Assembly (NCBI RefSeq): GCF_030269445.1
Contig: NZ_BSTJ01000008.1
Span: 1-64,000 of the forward strand
DNA from: Actinoallomurus iriomotensis
Lineage (GTDB): Bacteria; Actinomycetota; Actinomycetes; Streptosporangiales; Streptosporangiaceae
Length of the DNA stretch: 64,000 bases
Direction: 5' to 3'
Positions 1 through 10,070 of the stretch are shown one piece after another (position 1 is the stretch's first letter; each line of letters opens with the position of its first letter). Both the position numbers and the translations under genes were made by a program. The notes below the pieces were generated by a model that saw only the letters and a program-made list of their open reading frames with translations, searched no databases and had not been told where the DNA came from.

Positions 1-236
<236 letters not shown>

Positions 237-321
237 ACTCACGTTTTGTTGCTCGCGTTCACTGTGCGGTTCCCGGAACACGACCGGGAACCATTGTTCC
301 ACTGGTTATGTTCTGTTAAGC

Positions 322-440
322 GTTTCGGTGGTCATAGCGGTGGGGAAACACCCGGTCCCATTCCGAACCCGGAAGTTAAGCCCTCCAGCGCCGATGGTAC
401 TGCACCGGGGACGGTGTGGGAGAGTAGGACACCGCCGGAC
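322..440 (+). rRNA. 5S ribosomal RNA
   Basis: A 119-base segment has the actinobacterial 5S layout. It opens with GTTTCGGTGGTCATAGCG, carries the loop signature CCCATTCCGAACCCGGAAG, and closes with GGACACCGCCGGAC, which pairs with the 5' end. It lies ~85 bases after 23S and directly before two terminators, so it is the last gene of the rRNA operon. Confidence 0.95.
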
Positions 441-456
441 ATCAACATATAGTCGG

Positions 457-505
457 GAAGAGGAGAGAACCCCGCGAAACATTCGCGGAGTGTTCTCTCC
501 TCTTC
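457..505 (+). terminator. rRNA operon terminator 1
   Basis: A 14-bp perfect stem (GAAGAGGAGAGAAC at 457-470 with GTTCTCTCCTCTTC at 492-505) encloses a second short stem (CGCGAA/TTCGCG). It begins 16 bases after 5S rRNA and is followed by a mild T-rich run. Confidence 0.85.
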
Positions 506-519
506 TCGCATTTCAGGTA

Positions 520-546
520 GGGGCCGCAAACAGCGGCCCCTTTTTT
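520..546 (+). terminator. rRNA operon terminator 2, intrinsic
   Basis: GGGGCCGC (520-527), a 5-base loop, GCGGCCCC (533-540) and then six T residues form a textbook rho-independent terminator. With the preceding hairpin it makes a double terminator facing the convergent response-regulator gene. Confidence 0.9.
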
Positions 547-627
547 CATTTCCACACTCGGTCGGACAGCAAAGCGGCGGGGGCGGGCACGAAGGCCGCC
601 CCCGCCGCAGAGCTCCGAGGAGCGGTC

Positions 628-1245
628 TCAGTCGGCCGGCGGACGAAGCGTGTCGATCGCGGTCCGCAGCTCGCCGACACGCTGCTCCAGCGTGCCCATC
701 GCCTTGGCCGCCTCCTCATCCTTCGACGACCACTCGGACAGCACCCGGATTTGCTGCTCCACGGCCGTCAGACGCTCGCTGAGCTCCGCGGCGAACTCAC
801 CTGAGGGAGCGGCCGCGAACTGCGTGCGCAGCAGCTCTGACTGCTCTCGCAGCTGCTGGTTCTTCCGATGCAGCTCCACGAAGATCGACACCTTGGTCCG
901 TAGCACCCACGGGTCGAACGGCTTGGAGATGTAGTCCACGGCGCCGGCGGCGTACCCGCGGAACGCGTAGTCCGGGCCGGCGTCCACCGCCGTCAGGAAG
1001 ATGATCGGTACCTCGCGCGTCTTTCGACGGCGCTTGATCGCACGGGCGATCTCGAAGCCGTCCATGCCCGGCATCACGATGTCCAGCAGGATCACCGCGA
1101 ACTCGTTCGTCAGCAGTGCCCGCAGGGCCTCGTCGCCCGACCGGGCACGGATCATGTTCTGGTCGAGGGAGCTGAGGATCGCCTCGAGCGCGACGAGGTT
1201 CTCGTCGCGGTCATCGACCAGCAGGATGTTCGCCTTCTCGGCCAC
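628..1245 (-). CDS. Response regulator, REC domain with C-terminal coiled coil
   Basis: This 205-residue protein has an N-terminal CheY-like receiver domain (about residues 5-125). It shows the acidic pair D11/D12, phosphoacceptor D55 in LLDIVMPGMDG, T85 and K108 of the SKPF motif. The rest is a hydrophilic, helix-rich coiled-coil tail with no DNA-binding output domain, so it probably acts through protein contacts. The start is GTG with GGAGG eight bases upstream. It lies 14 bases downstream of the hybrid kinase gene on the same strand, and I infer that it is one of that kinase's phosphotransfer targets. It is convergent with the rRNA operon. Confidence 0.9.
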   Translation of the reverse strand: MAEKANILLVDDRDENLVALEAILSSLDQNMIRARSGDEALRALLTNEFAVILLDIVMPGMDGFEIARAIKRRRKTREVPIIFLTAVDAGPDYAFRGYAAGAVDYISKPFDPWVLRTKVSIFVELHRKNQQLREQSELLRTQFAAAPSGEFAAELSERLTAVEQQIRVLSEWSSKDEEAAKAMGTLEQRVGELRTAIDTLRPPAD

Positions 1246-1259
1246 GGTTCAAGCCTCCA

Positions 1260-4200
1260 TCATGTGCGCGGCCGACTGAGCCACGCTCTCATGATGTCAA
1301 GAAGGTGGTCCGCGTCGACAGGCTTGGGCACATAGTCGGATGCCCCGGACTCGATGCTCTTCTCCCGGTCGCCCTTCATCGCCTTCGCGGTGAGGGCGAT
1401 GATCGGCAGGTCGGCGAACTGCGGCATCCGGCGTACGGCCTCAGTGGTCGCGTAGCCGTCGAGCTCGGGCATCATGACATCCATCAGTACGAGGTCGATG
1501 TCCTCGTTGCGGTCGAGCGTGTCGATCCCCTCGCGACCGTTCTCGGCGTACAGCACCTCGATGCCGTACTGCTCCAGCACGCAGGTCAGCGCGAAGATGT
1601 TGCGCACGTCATCGTCGACGATCAGGATCTTCCGGCCCGACAGCACCTCGTCGTCGATGGGGTTCTCGGCGAACTGCTCCTCGGCCTCGGGCAGCTCGAG
1701 CGTCGCCTGCGGGGCGGGAGGCGGCGGCTGCGGCGTCGGCCGGCTGTCGCTGGGCGCGGCGAGCGCCGTGTCGACCGGACCGGCGTACCGGACCGGCAGG
1801 TACAGCGTGAACGTGCTGCCGTCGCCCGGGCGGCTGGACACGTGGATCTCACCGCCGAGCAGCGCGGCGATGTCGCGGCTGATCGACAGGCCCAGCCCGG
1901 TGCCCCCGTAGCGCCGGCTGGTGGTGCCGTCCGCCTGCTGGAACGCCTCGAAGATCGACTTGAGGTTGTGCTCGTCGATGCCGATGCCCGTGTCGGTGAC
2001 CGCGAGGCCGATGACGTCGGGGTTCTCGGCGAGCGCCGGGTCGACGAAGGTGACGTCCACCGGCCGCCGTACGGTCAGGCGCACCTCGCCGGAGGAGGTG
2101 AACTTGACCGCGTTGGACAGCAGGTTGCGCAGCACCTGCTGGAGCCGCTGCTCATCGGTGTACAGCTCGTGCGGGAGGCCCGGCTCGGCGTACACGTCGA
2201 AGGCGAGCCCCTTGTCGGCGGCCATCGGCCGGAACGTCGCGTCGACGTAGTCGACCAGCTCCGACAGCGCGATGCGCTGCGGGTGCAGCTCCATCTTGCC
2301 CGCCTCGACCTTGGACAGGTCGAGCATGTCGTTGATGAGCCGCAGCAGGTCGCTGCCCGACTCGTGGATCGTCTTGATCAGCTCGACCTGCTTGGCCGTC
2401 AGGTTCTTGTCCGGGTTGCCGGCCAGGAGCTTGGCGAGCACGAGCAGGCTGTTGAGCGGCGTGCGCAGCTCGTGGGACATGTTGGTGAGGAACTCGGACT
2501 TGTAGCGCGACGACTGCGCGAGCTGCTCGGCGCGCTCCTCCAGCGTGCGGCGTGCCTGCTCGATCTGGAAGTTCTGCATCTCGATCGCGCGGTTCTGCTT
2601 GGCCAGCAGCGCCGCCTTCTCCTCCAGCTCGGCGTTGGAGCGCCGCAGCTCCGCCTGCTGGCGCTGCAGCTCGCTGGAGCGGTCCTGCAGCTCGACCGTC
2701 AGTCGCTGGGACTCGGCGAGCAGCGCCTCCGTACGGGAGTTGGCGGTGATCGTGTTGATCGTCACGCCGATGGTCTCCACGAACTGGTCGAAGAACGCCA
2801 GGTGGACCTCGCTGAACGGGCTGAACGACGCGAGCTCGATCGCGCCGAGCACGCGGTTCTCGAACAGGATCGGCAGCACGATGACGTTCGCCGGGGACGC
2901 CTGCCCGAGCCCCGTGCCGATCGTGATGTAGCCCGGCGGGAGGTCGTCGACCAGGATCGGCTTGTGCTCCACGGCGGCCTGGCCGACGAGGCGGTCGCCG
3001 AACGCGAAGCGGACCCGGTCCACCTGGTCGCGGCCCACGCCGTACCCGGTCTTGAGCACGAGTTCGCGCTCCCCGTCGCCGCCCTCCTCCGCGAGGTAGA
3101 ACGCACCGTACTGCGCGGAGGCGAGCGGGGTGACCTCGCTCATGATCAGCCGCGCGACCTCCATGAGGTCGCGGTGGCCCTGCATGAGGCCGGCGATGCG
3201 GGCGAGGTTGGTCTTCAGCCAGTCCTGCTGCTGGTTGGCGCGGGTGGTCTCGCGGAGGTTGGCCACCATGAGGTTGACGTTGTCGCCCAGCTCGGCGACC
3301 TCGCCGCGGGCCTCGACCGCGACCGACTTGCTCAGGTCGCCGCGGGCGACCGAGCTGGCCACCGACGCGATGGCGCGCACCTGCCGGGTCAGGTTGCCGG
3401 CCAGCTCGTTCACGCTCTCGGTGAGCCGCTTCCACGTGCCGGAGACGCCCTCGACCTCGGCCTGGCCGCCCAGCCGTCCCTCGCTGCCCACCTCGCGCGC
3501 CACACGTGTGACCTCGCCGGCGAACGCGGACAGCTGGTCGACCATCGTGTTGATGGTGGTCTTCAGCTCCAGGATCTCGCCCTGGGCGTCGACGTCGATC
3601 TTCTTGGTCAGGTCGCCGTTCGCGACCGCGGTGGTCACCTGGGCGATGTTGCGGACCTGGGAGGTCAGGTTGTCCGCCATGGAGTTGACGTTGTCGGTGA
3701 GGTCCTTCCAGACGCCGCTGACGCCGCCGACCTTCGCGCGCCCGCCGAGGTTGCCCTCCGTGCCCACCTCGCGGGCGACGCGGGTGACCTCGTCGGCGAA
3801 CGCCGACAGCCGGTCGACCATCGTGTTGAGGGTGTCCTTGAGCTGGAGGATCTCGCCCTGAGCGTCGACGGTGATCTTCTTGGACAGGTCGCCGCCGGCC
3901 ACCGCGGTCGCCACCTGGGCGATGCTGCGGACCTGGCCGGTGAGGTTGCCGGCCATGGAGTTGACGTTGTCGGTGAGGTCCTTCCAGACGCCGGACACGC
4001 CGCTGACCTGTGCCTGGCCGCCGAGGCGTCCTTCGGTGCCGACCTCGCGGGCCACACGCGTCACCTCGTTGGCGAAGCCCGACAGCTGGTCCACCATCGT
4101 GTTGAGGGTGTCCTTGAGCTGGAGGATCTCGCCCTGAGCGTCGACGGTGATCTTCTTGGACAGGTCGCCGTTGGCGACGGACGTGGCGACCTGCGCGATG

Positions 4201-5102
4201 TTGCGCACCTGGCCGGTGAGGTTGCCGGCCATGGAGTTGACGTTGTCGGTGAGGTCCTTCCAGACGCCGGACACGCCGCTGACCTGTGCCTGGCCGCCGA
4301 GGCGCCCTTCGGTGCCGACCTCGCGGGCCACACGCGTCACCTCGTCGGCGAACGAGGAGAGCTGGTCGACCATGGTGTTCACGGTCGCCTTGAGCTCCAG
4401 CAGCTCGCCGGTCGCCTCGACCGTGACCTTGCGGGTCAGGTCGCCCTTGGCCACCGCCGTGGTCACCAGGGCGATGTCGCGGACCTGGCCGGTCAGCCGG
4501 CTCGCCATCGCGTTGACCGCGCCCGTGACGTCCCGCCAGCGGCCCGACATCTCACGCGGCTTGGCCTGGCCGCCCAGGCGCCCCTCCGCGCCGACCTCGC
4601 GGGCCAGCTGGGTGACCTCCGCGGCGAACTCGTCGAGGTGTTCGACCATGCGGTTGACGCCCGAGCCCATCCGCAGCAGCTCGCCGCGCCAGGGACGGGT
4701 GCCGGTGTCGAGCTCGATGCGCTGGCTCAGATCGCCGTCGGCGACCGCGTCGGCCACCCGTGCCATCGCGGTCGCGGACTGCACCAGCGTGTCGATGAGC
4801 GCGTTGGCGGCGGCGTTCCCGGTCGCCCAGGCGCCCTCCCCGCCGGCGCCGAGCCGCTCGTCGATCCGGCCCTCGTGACGAACCTCACGTTGCACACGGA
4901 CGAGTTCCCCGGTCAGATGGCCCGCACGTGCCTGCACATCGTTGAAGACGGAGGCGATCTCGGCCAGGACATCATCACCGGAGGCATCGAGTCTGGTCTC
5001 GAAATCTCCGTCGCGCAGGGCGCTGAGCGCGTCGAGGACGGGCCGCAGGTCAGCCTCGTCGTACTGGACGCTCACCGGTGCATGGGACGTGCTTCGAGGC
5101 AT
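1260..5102 (-). CDS. Cytoplasmic hybrid histidine kinase with tandem HAMP array, GAF, HisKA, HATPase and receiver domains
   Basis: This 1280-residue multi-domain kinase has no membrane segment. Residues ~15-620 are a chain of about seven HAMP-like units, each with a (V/L)xxGDL motif and a linker of the type [20 protein letters not shown] domain follows (~640-790), then a coiled coil, then a HisKA domain with phosphorylatable H877 in [10 protein letters not shown]. The HATPase carries the N box NLLSNAVKF and the G boxes DTGIGI and GGTGLGL. A C-terminal receiver domain has phosphoacceptor D1208 in LMDVMMPE. The layout resembles soluble group III (Nik1-type) kinases that sense osmotic or physical stress. 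The HAMP-coding DNA contains nearly identical 276-bp units. The ATG at 5102 has GAGG upstream. It is co-oriented with the response regulator and divergent from the SpoIIE phosphatase. Confidence 0.93.
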   Translation of the reverse strand: MPRSTSHAPVSVQYDEADLRPVLDALSALRDGDFETRLDASGDDVLAEIASVFNDVQARAGHLTGELVRVQREVRHEGRIDERLGAGGEGAWATGNAAANALIDTLVQSATAMARVADAVADGDLSQRIELDTGTRPWRGELLRMGSGVNRMVEHLDEFAAEVTQLAREVGAEGRLGGQAKPREMSGRWRDVTGAVNAMASRLTGQVRDIALVTTAVAKGDLTRKVTVEATGELLELKATVNTMVDQLSSFADEVTRVAREVGTEGRLGGQAQVSGVSGVWKDLTDNVNSMAGNLTGQVRNIAQVATSVANGDLSKKITVDAQGEILQLKDTLNTMVDQLSGFANEVTRVAREVGTEGRLGGQAQVSGVSGVWKDLTDNVNSMAGNLTGQVRSIAQVATAVAGGDLSKKITVDAQGEILQLKDTLNTMVDRLSAFADEVTRVAREVGTEGNLGGRAKVGGVSGVWKDLTDNVNSMADNLTSQVRNIAQVTTAVANGDLTKKIDVDAQGEILELKTTINTMVDQLSAFAGEVTRVAREVGSEGRLGGQAEVEGVSGTWKRLTESVNELAGNLTRQVRAIASVASSVARGDLSKSVAVEARGEVAELGDNVNLMVANLRETTRANQQQDWLKTNLARIAGLMQGHRDLMEVARLIMSEVTPLASAQYGAFYLAEEGGDGERELVLKTGYGVGRDQVDRVRFAFGDRLVGQAAVEHKPILVDDLPPGYITIGTGLGQASPANVIVLPILFENRVLGAIELASFSPFSEVHLAFFDQFVETIGVTINTITANSRTEALLAESQRLTVELQDRSSELQRQQAELRRSNAELEEKAALLAKQNRAIEMQNFQIEQARRTLEERAEQLAQSSRYKSEFLTNMSHELRTPLNSLLVLAKLLAGNPDKNLTAKQVELIKTIHESGSDLLRLINDMLDLSKVEAGKMELHPQRIALSELVDYVDATFRPMAADKGLAFDVYAEPGLPHELYTDEQRLQQVLRNLLSNAVKFTSSGEVRLTVRRPVDVTFVDPALAENPDVIGLAVTDTGIGIDEHNLKSIFEAFQQADGTTSRRYGGTGLGLSISRDIAALLGGEIHVSSRPGDGSTFTLYLPVRYAGPVDTALAAPSDSRPTPQPPPPAPQATLELPEAEEQFAENPIDDEVLSGRKILIVDDDVRNIFALTCVLEQYGIEVLYAENGREGIDTLDRNEDIDLVLMDVMMPELDGYATTEAVRRMPQFADLPIIALTAKAMKGDREKSIESGASDYVPKPVDADHLLDIMRAWLSRPRT
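3664..4374 (-). repeat. Near-identical 276-bp internal repeats inside the HAMP array
   Basis: Stretches near 3823-3895 and 3931-4050 recur almost without change 276 bases (92 codons) further on, near 4099-4170 and 4207-4326. The unit equals one HAMP plus linker. Identity at the DNA level, including third codon positions, points to recent unequal exchange or gene conversion within the kinase gene. Confidence 0.8.
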
Positions 5103-5205
5103 TAACTAGCACCTCGCCTTCCATGCGACGTGGTCGGGGATATGTTCAGCCCACCCGGGGAATCTGCCACGATGGCAGCGTCGTGCATCCCCGAGACGAA
5201 TCCAA

Positions 5206-7281
5206 GTGACTGTGGAGAAGAACCCAAAGAGGTACGCGACCTTCCCGCCGGAGGTCGCGTCAGTTGCGGCTGCACGGCGTTTTGTCGGGGACACGCTTCG
5301 TAACTGGGGCGTCGACGAGGTGGACGACGCCATGCTACTCACCAGTGAACTGGTTACGAACGCAATCGTCCACGCCGGCACCGAGGTCGAGGTCGTGTGC
5401 GAGGCGCTCGGCGGCCAGGTGCGGGTCGAGGTCCACGACCGGCACCAGGCGCGGCGCATCCCCGTCCCCGGCGACCAGGTGAGCGGCCGCGGGCTGCTGT
5501 TCCCCGAGACGCTGGCGATCTCCTGGGGCGTCACGTACGGCCAGGGCGACAAACAGGTCTGGTTCACCGTCCCCGGAGTCTCCGGGGAGAAGCCACCGCC
5601 TCCGCCGCCCTCGTACGAGGAGATCGTCACCGCGCCGCGCCCGACCCGGCCGACCGTCGACGAACTGGCCCACCGCACCGCGCAGAGCGCGCAGGACGCC
5701 CTGGGCGCCGACTGCGTGTACGTCCTGCTGACCGAGGACGACGCCGACCTCGTGCTCAAGGCGACGTCCGGTGTACGGCCCGAGGGCGCGGCGCTGGAGA
5801 TGGGCCTCGAAGGCGCCACCGTCGGCGGGAGGGGCGTCTACGCCGACCTGGGCGGCAGCCCGTACAACCTGCCGGCGCTGCAGGCCGCCGGGATCCGCTC
5901 GCTCGTCACCGCGCCGTTCGTCGTGGACGGCCGGGGCATCGGGCTGATCATCGCCGCCTCGCGCGACGCGGCCCACTTCAACGAAGCCGACGTCGAACGC
6001 CTCCAGCAGGTCGCCGACCGGCAGGCGCCCTCACTCGAACGCGCCCGCCTGATGGAGCTCGAACGGGCCCGGCGCGGCTGGCTCGGCTTCCTCGCCGAGG
6101 CGAGCAGCCTGCTCGCCGGCACCCTCGACCAGCAGATGACCATGGCGCTGGTGTCGCAGCTGATCGTGCCCCGCCTGGCGACCTGGTGCGCCCTGTTCAC
6201 CGTACGGGACAACGGGGCGGCGCTCCCGGCGTACGCCTGGCACGCCGACGAGACGATGGTGGCCGACCTGCGCGTGCTCCTCGACCTGCTGCCGCCGGCG
6301 CCGCCGCCGGCCGAACCCGGGCCGTGGGAGGGCTTCGGGCCCGCGCCCAGCGAGGGCATGCCCCCCACCGCGCACCGGGTCACCGGCGACGTCGCACACG
6401 AGTTCCCGCTGCTGGCGCGCGGACGCAGCATCGGCATGCTGGTCGTCGGCGGCCCGAAGGGCGCCCGGTTCAACCGCGACATGCTCGAGCTGACCGAGGA
6501 CCTCGCCGGGCGCGCGGCGCTCGCCATCGACAACGCGCGGCTGTACGAGGAGCAGGCGGACATGAGCCGTACGCTCCAGCGCAGCCTCCTGCCGCCGGAG
6601 ATCCCGGTCATCCCGGGCCTGGACGTGTCCGTGGTGTACGAACCGGCCGGCGAGAGCAGTGAGGTGGGCGGCGACTTCTACGACGTGTTCAGCGTCGGCT
6701 CGCGGTGGCGCTTCGCCATCGGCGACGTGTGCGGCACCGGGCCGGAGGCCGCGTCGGTGACCGGCCTGGCCCGCCAGGCGCTGCGCATCCTCGGCCGGGA
6801 GGACTACGCCATCACCGAGGTCCTCCAACGCCTCAACGCCCTCATCCTGGACGAGGGGTCGCGCGCGCGGTTCCTGACGCTGCTGCACGGGGAGGTCGAG
6901 CCGCTCGAGGACGGCAGCGCCCGCGTGACGTACGTGACCGCGGGCCATCCGCCGCCGCTGTTCCTCAGCCCGGCGGGCACGGTCGTGGGCGACGACGAGT
7001 CGGACCTGATGCTCGGGGCGTTCCCGGAGGCGGAATACTCCCTCCGGACGGTCACCCTCGGGCCGGGGCACCTGCTGCTGGGGTTCACCGACGGCGTGAC
7101 CGAACGGCGCAACGGCGACCGGCTGCTGGGCGACGACCGGGGGCTCGAACGCATCCTCGCGGGCTGTGCCGGGCTGGGCGCCGGCGCGGTGGCCGCGCGG
7201 GTCAGCCGCGCCGTACGCGCCTTCTCCGGCGAGCCCTCGCACGACGACATGGCGCTGATCGTCCTGCGCATCGAGGAGTGA
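5206..7281 (+). CDS. SpoIIE-type PP2C phosphatase with N-terminal RsbW-like ATPase and GAF domains
   Basis: This 691-residue protein opens with a GHKL ATPase domain of the anti-sigma (RsbW) kind (~5-125), whose N box is in LLTSELVTNAIVHAG. Two GAF-like sensor domains follow (~150-285 and ~300-450). The C-terminal SpoIIE PP2C phosphatase (~465-690) has the metal-binding GGDFYD, a GHPPPL segment and the late aspartates of SHDDMAL. Proteins of this build dephosphorylate anti-sigma-factor antagonists and can also phosphorylate them, so they control partner-switching stress sigma factors. The GTG start at 5206 precedes VEKNPKRY. It is divergent from the hybrid kinase with ~103 bp between, and its stop is only 6 bp from that of the convergent Mur ligase paralogue. 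The cognate sigma factor and antagonist are not in this window. Confidence 0.92.
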   Translation: MTVEKNPKRYATFPPEVASVAAARRFVGDTLRNWGVDEVDDAMLLTSELVTNAIVHAGTEVEVVCEALGGQVRVEVHDRHQARRIPVPGDQVSGRGLLFPETLAISWGVTYGQGDKQVWFTVPGVSGEKPPPPPPSYEEIVTAPRPTRPTVDELAHRTAQSAQDALGADCVYVLLTEDDADLVLKATSGVRPEGAALEMGLEGATVGGRGVYADLGGSPYNLPALQAAGIRSLVTAPFVVDGRGIGLIIAASRDAAHFNEADVERLQQVADRQAPSLERARLMELERARRGWLGFLAEASSLLAGTLDQQMTMALVSQLIVPRLATWCALFTVRDNGAALPAYAWHADETMVADLRVLLDLLPPAPPPAEPGPWEGFGPAPSEGMPPTAHRVTGDVAHEFPLLARGRSIGMLVVGGPKGARFNRDMLELTEDLAGRAALAIDNARLYEEQADMSRTLQRSLLPPEIPVIPGLDVSVVYEPAGESSEVGGDFYDVFSVGSRWRFAIGDVCGTGPEAASVTGLARQALRILGREDYAITEVLQRLNALILDEGSRARFLTLLHGEVEPLEDGSARVTYVTAGHPPPLFLSPAGTVVGDDESDLMLGAFPEAEYSLRTVTLGPGHLLLGFTDGVTERRNGDRLLGDDRGLERILAGCAGLGAGAVAARVSRAVRAFSGEPSHDDMALIVLRIEE

Positions 7282-7287
7282 GGCGGC

Positions 7288-8487
7288 TCAGGCGTCGAAC
7301 AGGCGCGTGGTGTCGGCGCCGACGAGGTCGAGCACCCGGCCGGTGAAGTACACGGTGCCGAGGACGACGATCCGCTCCCCGTACGCCGCGAGCCGTGCGG
7401 GGGTGAGGTCGGCGATGTCGAGGCCGTCGCGCGTACGGGTGAAGCGCAGGCTCTCCCGGTCGGGCATCCGCACCATGGTCACCGGCAGGCCGCCGAGCGC
7501 GGCCAGGACGCCCTCCAGGTCCTTGTGGTCGGGCAGGCAGACGAGGACGTGGTCGATCCGGTCCCAGCGGCGGTACGCCTCGGCGAGCGCGGCGGCGGCG
7601 CCGTTCGCCTCGACGGCGGAGTCGACGAGCAGGGTGGCGCCGGGGACCGTGTGCCAGGACACGCGGCCGGGGAGCCGTACGGAGGCCAGCACCTCGGCGG
7701 TACGCGCGGGGTCCGGGGCGGGCCGGCCGATCGCCTCGAGCAGCCGCCGGGCGGCGGCGCAGCCGAGGAGGGCGTTGGGACGCTGGATTCCGGGAGTCGC
7801 GGAGGGGGCGTCGGTGACCACGTCGACCCGGCGGCCGGTACGTGCGGCGACGGTCGCCTCGATCGCCGTCGCGACGTCCGGCGCCTGCGGCAGCGACACG
7901 ACCGCCCGCGTGAGCCGCGCGACGACCCCGGCCTTGTCCGCCGCGATCTCCGCCGGCGTGTCACCGAGGACGCCGAGGTGCTCGCCGAACACCTCGGTGA
8001 TCGCCACGACCGTGGGCGGCACCAGGCTCACCTCGTCCGAGGCGCCGCCCATCCCGGCCTCCAGCACGATGACGTCGGCCCCGGCGTCGCGTGCGTGCAG
8101 CAGACCGGCGAGGGTGAACAGCCCACTCGGCGAGAGGTACCCGGCCTCCCGGGGCGGCAGTGACCGGGCTCCGTCCCTGAGCCTGCGGCCGAGCCCGGCG
8201 AGGTCACGCTCGGCGATCGCGGCCCCGTCGAGGCGGATCCGGTCGGTGTCCCGGCGCAGACCGGGACTGGTGACGGTCACCACCCGGCACCCGGCCGCCA
8301 CGAGCCAGGCCGAGGCGTACGTCGCGGCGGTGCCCTTGCCCTTGGACCCGACCACGGTGAGGACGGGAATCGTGGGGAGCCCGAGCACGTCGGCGAGCCG
8401 CGCGGCCCGATCCAGGTCACGCCGGTCCCCAGGGCCGCGACGGCCCCATTCGTCGTAGAAGAAGGCGATATCGCCCTCGCCGGTCAT
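7288..8487 (-). CDS. FolC-like Mur ligase family protein (paralogue of folylpolyglutamate synthase)
   Basis: This 399-residue protein has the Mur-ligase ATPase fold: P-loop VGSKGKGTAA, a FolC-type VVLEAGMGG segment and a conserved His in FGEHLGVLGDTPAEIAADKAG. In the C-terminal domain the FolC motif D-A-T-H-N-P of its neighbour is changed to DSAVEA, losing the His and Asn. It may therefore use a different substrate or be non-catalytic. The start was moved to ATG 8487, where GGGAGGA lies 7 bases upstream; an upstream in-frame codon at 8517 lacks a site. It is divergent from folC with a 230-bp control region containing a strong hairpin. The family is clear; the substrate is unknown. Confidence 0.85.
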   Translation of the reverse strand: MTGEGDIAFFYDEWGRRGPGDRRDLDRAARLADVLGLPTIPVLTVVGSKGKGTAATYASAWLVAAGCRVVTVTSPGLRRDTDRIRLDGAAIAERDLAGLGRRLRDGARSLPPREAGYLSPSGLFTLAGLLHARDAGADVIVLEAGMGGASDEVSLVPPTVVAITEVFGEHLGVLGDTPAEIAADKAGVVARLTRAVVSLPQAPDVATAIEATVAARTGRRVDVVTDAPSATPGIQRPNALLGCAAARRLLEAIGRPAPDPARTAEVLASVRLPGRVSWHTVPGATLLVDSAVEANGAAAALAEAYRRWDRIDHVLVCLPDHKDLEGVLAALGGLPVTMVRMPDRESLRFTRTRDGLDIADLTPARLAAYGERIVVLGTVYFTGRVLDLVGADTTRLFDA

Positions 8488-8597
8488 CGTTTGTCCTCCC
8501 AAGCGCGCACACGCCACGCTATCCGCGGAGGATCTCCATGACTTCCCGGCGGGTGATCGTGGTGAAGACGCGTGTGGAAGGCGGGGCGTGAGTCACG

Positions 8598-8636
8598 CGT
8601 CCCGGCCGTCGGACCACAAGTCCGATGGCCGGGACG
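8598..8636. other. 17-bp stem-loop in the divergent folC control region
   Basis: Arms at 8598-8614 and 8620-8636 pair over 17 bp with one G-U and a CACAA loop. There is no T run, and both flanking genes are transcribed away from it, so it is not an obvious terminator. It lies ~80 bases before the folC start and could be in the folC leader RNA or be a remnant of a lost gene's terminator. Confidence 0.5.
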
Positions 8637-8717
8637 CCGGAGGGGACCGCACCGCCGGTGAGGCCCTACCTGCGAGCTCGAGGGCGTCGGACCCGAAAAG
8701 CTGACTAGGCTGCGAGC

Positions 8718-10070
8718 GTGACACGGAGCAGTTATGACGACGCCGTTGCCGGGATCAGGGCGCGTGGGGTCGAGTGGGACCTCGACCCGTCGCTGGACCG
8801 GATCCGGGACCTGGTCGACATCCTCGGCTCGCCGCAGCGGGCGTACCCGGTGATCCATGTCACCGGGACCAACGGCAAGTCGAGCACCGCGCGGATGATC
8901 GACGCCCTTCTCCGCGAGCGCGGGCTGCGGGTCGGTCTCTACACCAGTCCCGAACTGCACACCATGCGCGAGCGGATCAGTGTCGACGGTGAGCCGGTGA
9001 CCGAGGAACGCTTCGCCGAGCTGTACGACGACGTCCTGCCGTACGCCGAGATGGTCGACGCCAAGCACGATGTCAAGGTCTCCTTCTTCGAGATGCTGAC
9101 CGCGATGGCGTTCGCCGCGTTCGCCGACGCCCCCGTGGACGTCGCCGTGGTCGAGGTCGGCATGGGGGGCGCGTGGGACGCCACCAACGTCGCCGACGGG
9201 TCCGTGGCCGTCGTCACGCCGATCGGGCTCGACCACACCGAGTACCTCGGGGACACGATCGAGGCGATCGCGGGCGAGAAGGCCGGGATCATCAAGCCGG
9301 AGGCGGTCGCGGTCCTCGCGCAGCAGCCGGTCGAGGCCGCCGAGGTGCTCCTGCGCCGCGCCACCGAGGTCGGTGCGACCGTCGCGCGCGAGGGCATCGA
9401 GTTCGGCGTCCTGCAGCGGGAGCTGGCGGTGGGCGGGCAGCGGGTCCGCCTGCAGGGCCTGCTCGGCACCTACGACGAGGTGTTCCTGCCGCTGTTCGGC
9501 GACTACCAGGCGAGCAACGCCGCCTGTGCGCTGGCCGCGGTCGAGGCGTTCGCGCGCGGGCGGGCCACCGCCGAGCCGGGCGGTGAGGACCGGCTCGACG
9601 CCGACCTCGTGCGCGCGGCGTTCGCCGGCGCGCCCGCGCCCGGGCGGCTGGAGGTCGTGCGGACGGGGCCGACCGTCCTGGTCGACGCGACGCACAACCC
9701 GGCCGGCATGGCGGCCACCGTCGCGGCGATCACCGAGGAGTTCGGGTTCACCCGCCTGATCGGGATTCTCGCCGTCATGGCGGACAAAGACGTGATGGGA
9801 GTGCTGGAGGAGCTCGAGCCGATCATCGACGAGTTGATCGTCTCGCGTAACTCCTCACCGCGTTCGATGCCGGCGCACGAACTGGCGGTGGTGGCACGCG
9901 ATGTCTTCGGCGAAGATCGCGTTCATCTCGTGGCCCGGCTGGACGACGCGATCGACCAGGCGATCGGGCTCGCGGACCAGTCGGGAGAGTTCGCCGGGGC
10001 CGGGGTGTTGATCACCGGTTCGGTGGCGACGGCGGGCGATGCCCGGTTGCTGATGAAGGCGTCACAATGA
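8718..10070 (+). CDS. folC: Bifunctional folylpolyglutamate synthase/dihydrofolate synthase
   Basis: This 450-residue enzyme adds glutamate to dihydropteroate or folates using ATP. It shows the P-loop VTGTNGKSSTA near residue 50, the FolC signature VVEVGMGGAWDATNV, the catalytic-His segment GLDHTEYLGDTIEAIAGEKAGI, and the C-terminal LVDATHNPAG motif. The start is GTG. Downstream, DUF4233 and ndk follow in the order usual for actinomycetes. The valS gene that commonly precedes folC in this group is replaced here by the divergent FolC paralogue. Confidence 0.95.
   Translation: MTRSSYDDAVAGIRARGVEWDLDPSLDRIRDLVDILGSPQRAYPVIHVTGTNGKSSTARMIDALLRERGLRVGLYTSPELHTMRERISVDGEPVTEERFAELYDDVLPYAEMVDAKHDVKVSFFEMLTAMAFAAFADAPVDVAVVEVGMGGAWDATNVADGSVAVVTPIGLDHTEYLGDTIEAIAGEKAGIIKPEAVAVLAQQPVEAAEVLLRRATEVGATVAREGIEFGVLQRELAVGGQRVRLQGLLGTYDEVFLPLFGDYQASNAACALAAVEAFARGRATAEPGGEDRLDADLVRAAFAGAPAPGRLEVVRTGPTVLVDATHNPAGMAATVAAITEEFGFTRLIGILAVMADKDVMGVLEELEPIIDELIVSRNSSPRSMPAHELAVVARDVFGEDRVHLVARLDDAIDQAIGLADQSGEFAGAGVLITGSVATAGDARLLMKASQ

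Noticed and set aside
1305-5105. A 1266-codon open frame on the + strand across the hybrid kinase gene
   Set aside because: It is the antisense shadow of a high-GC gene. The kinase on the minus strand has clear domains and motifs, and the antisense product is an Arg/Leu/Asp/Val-biased string without any family pattern.
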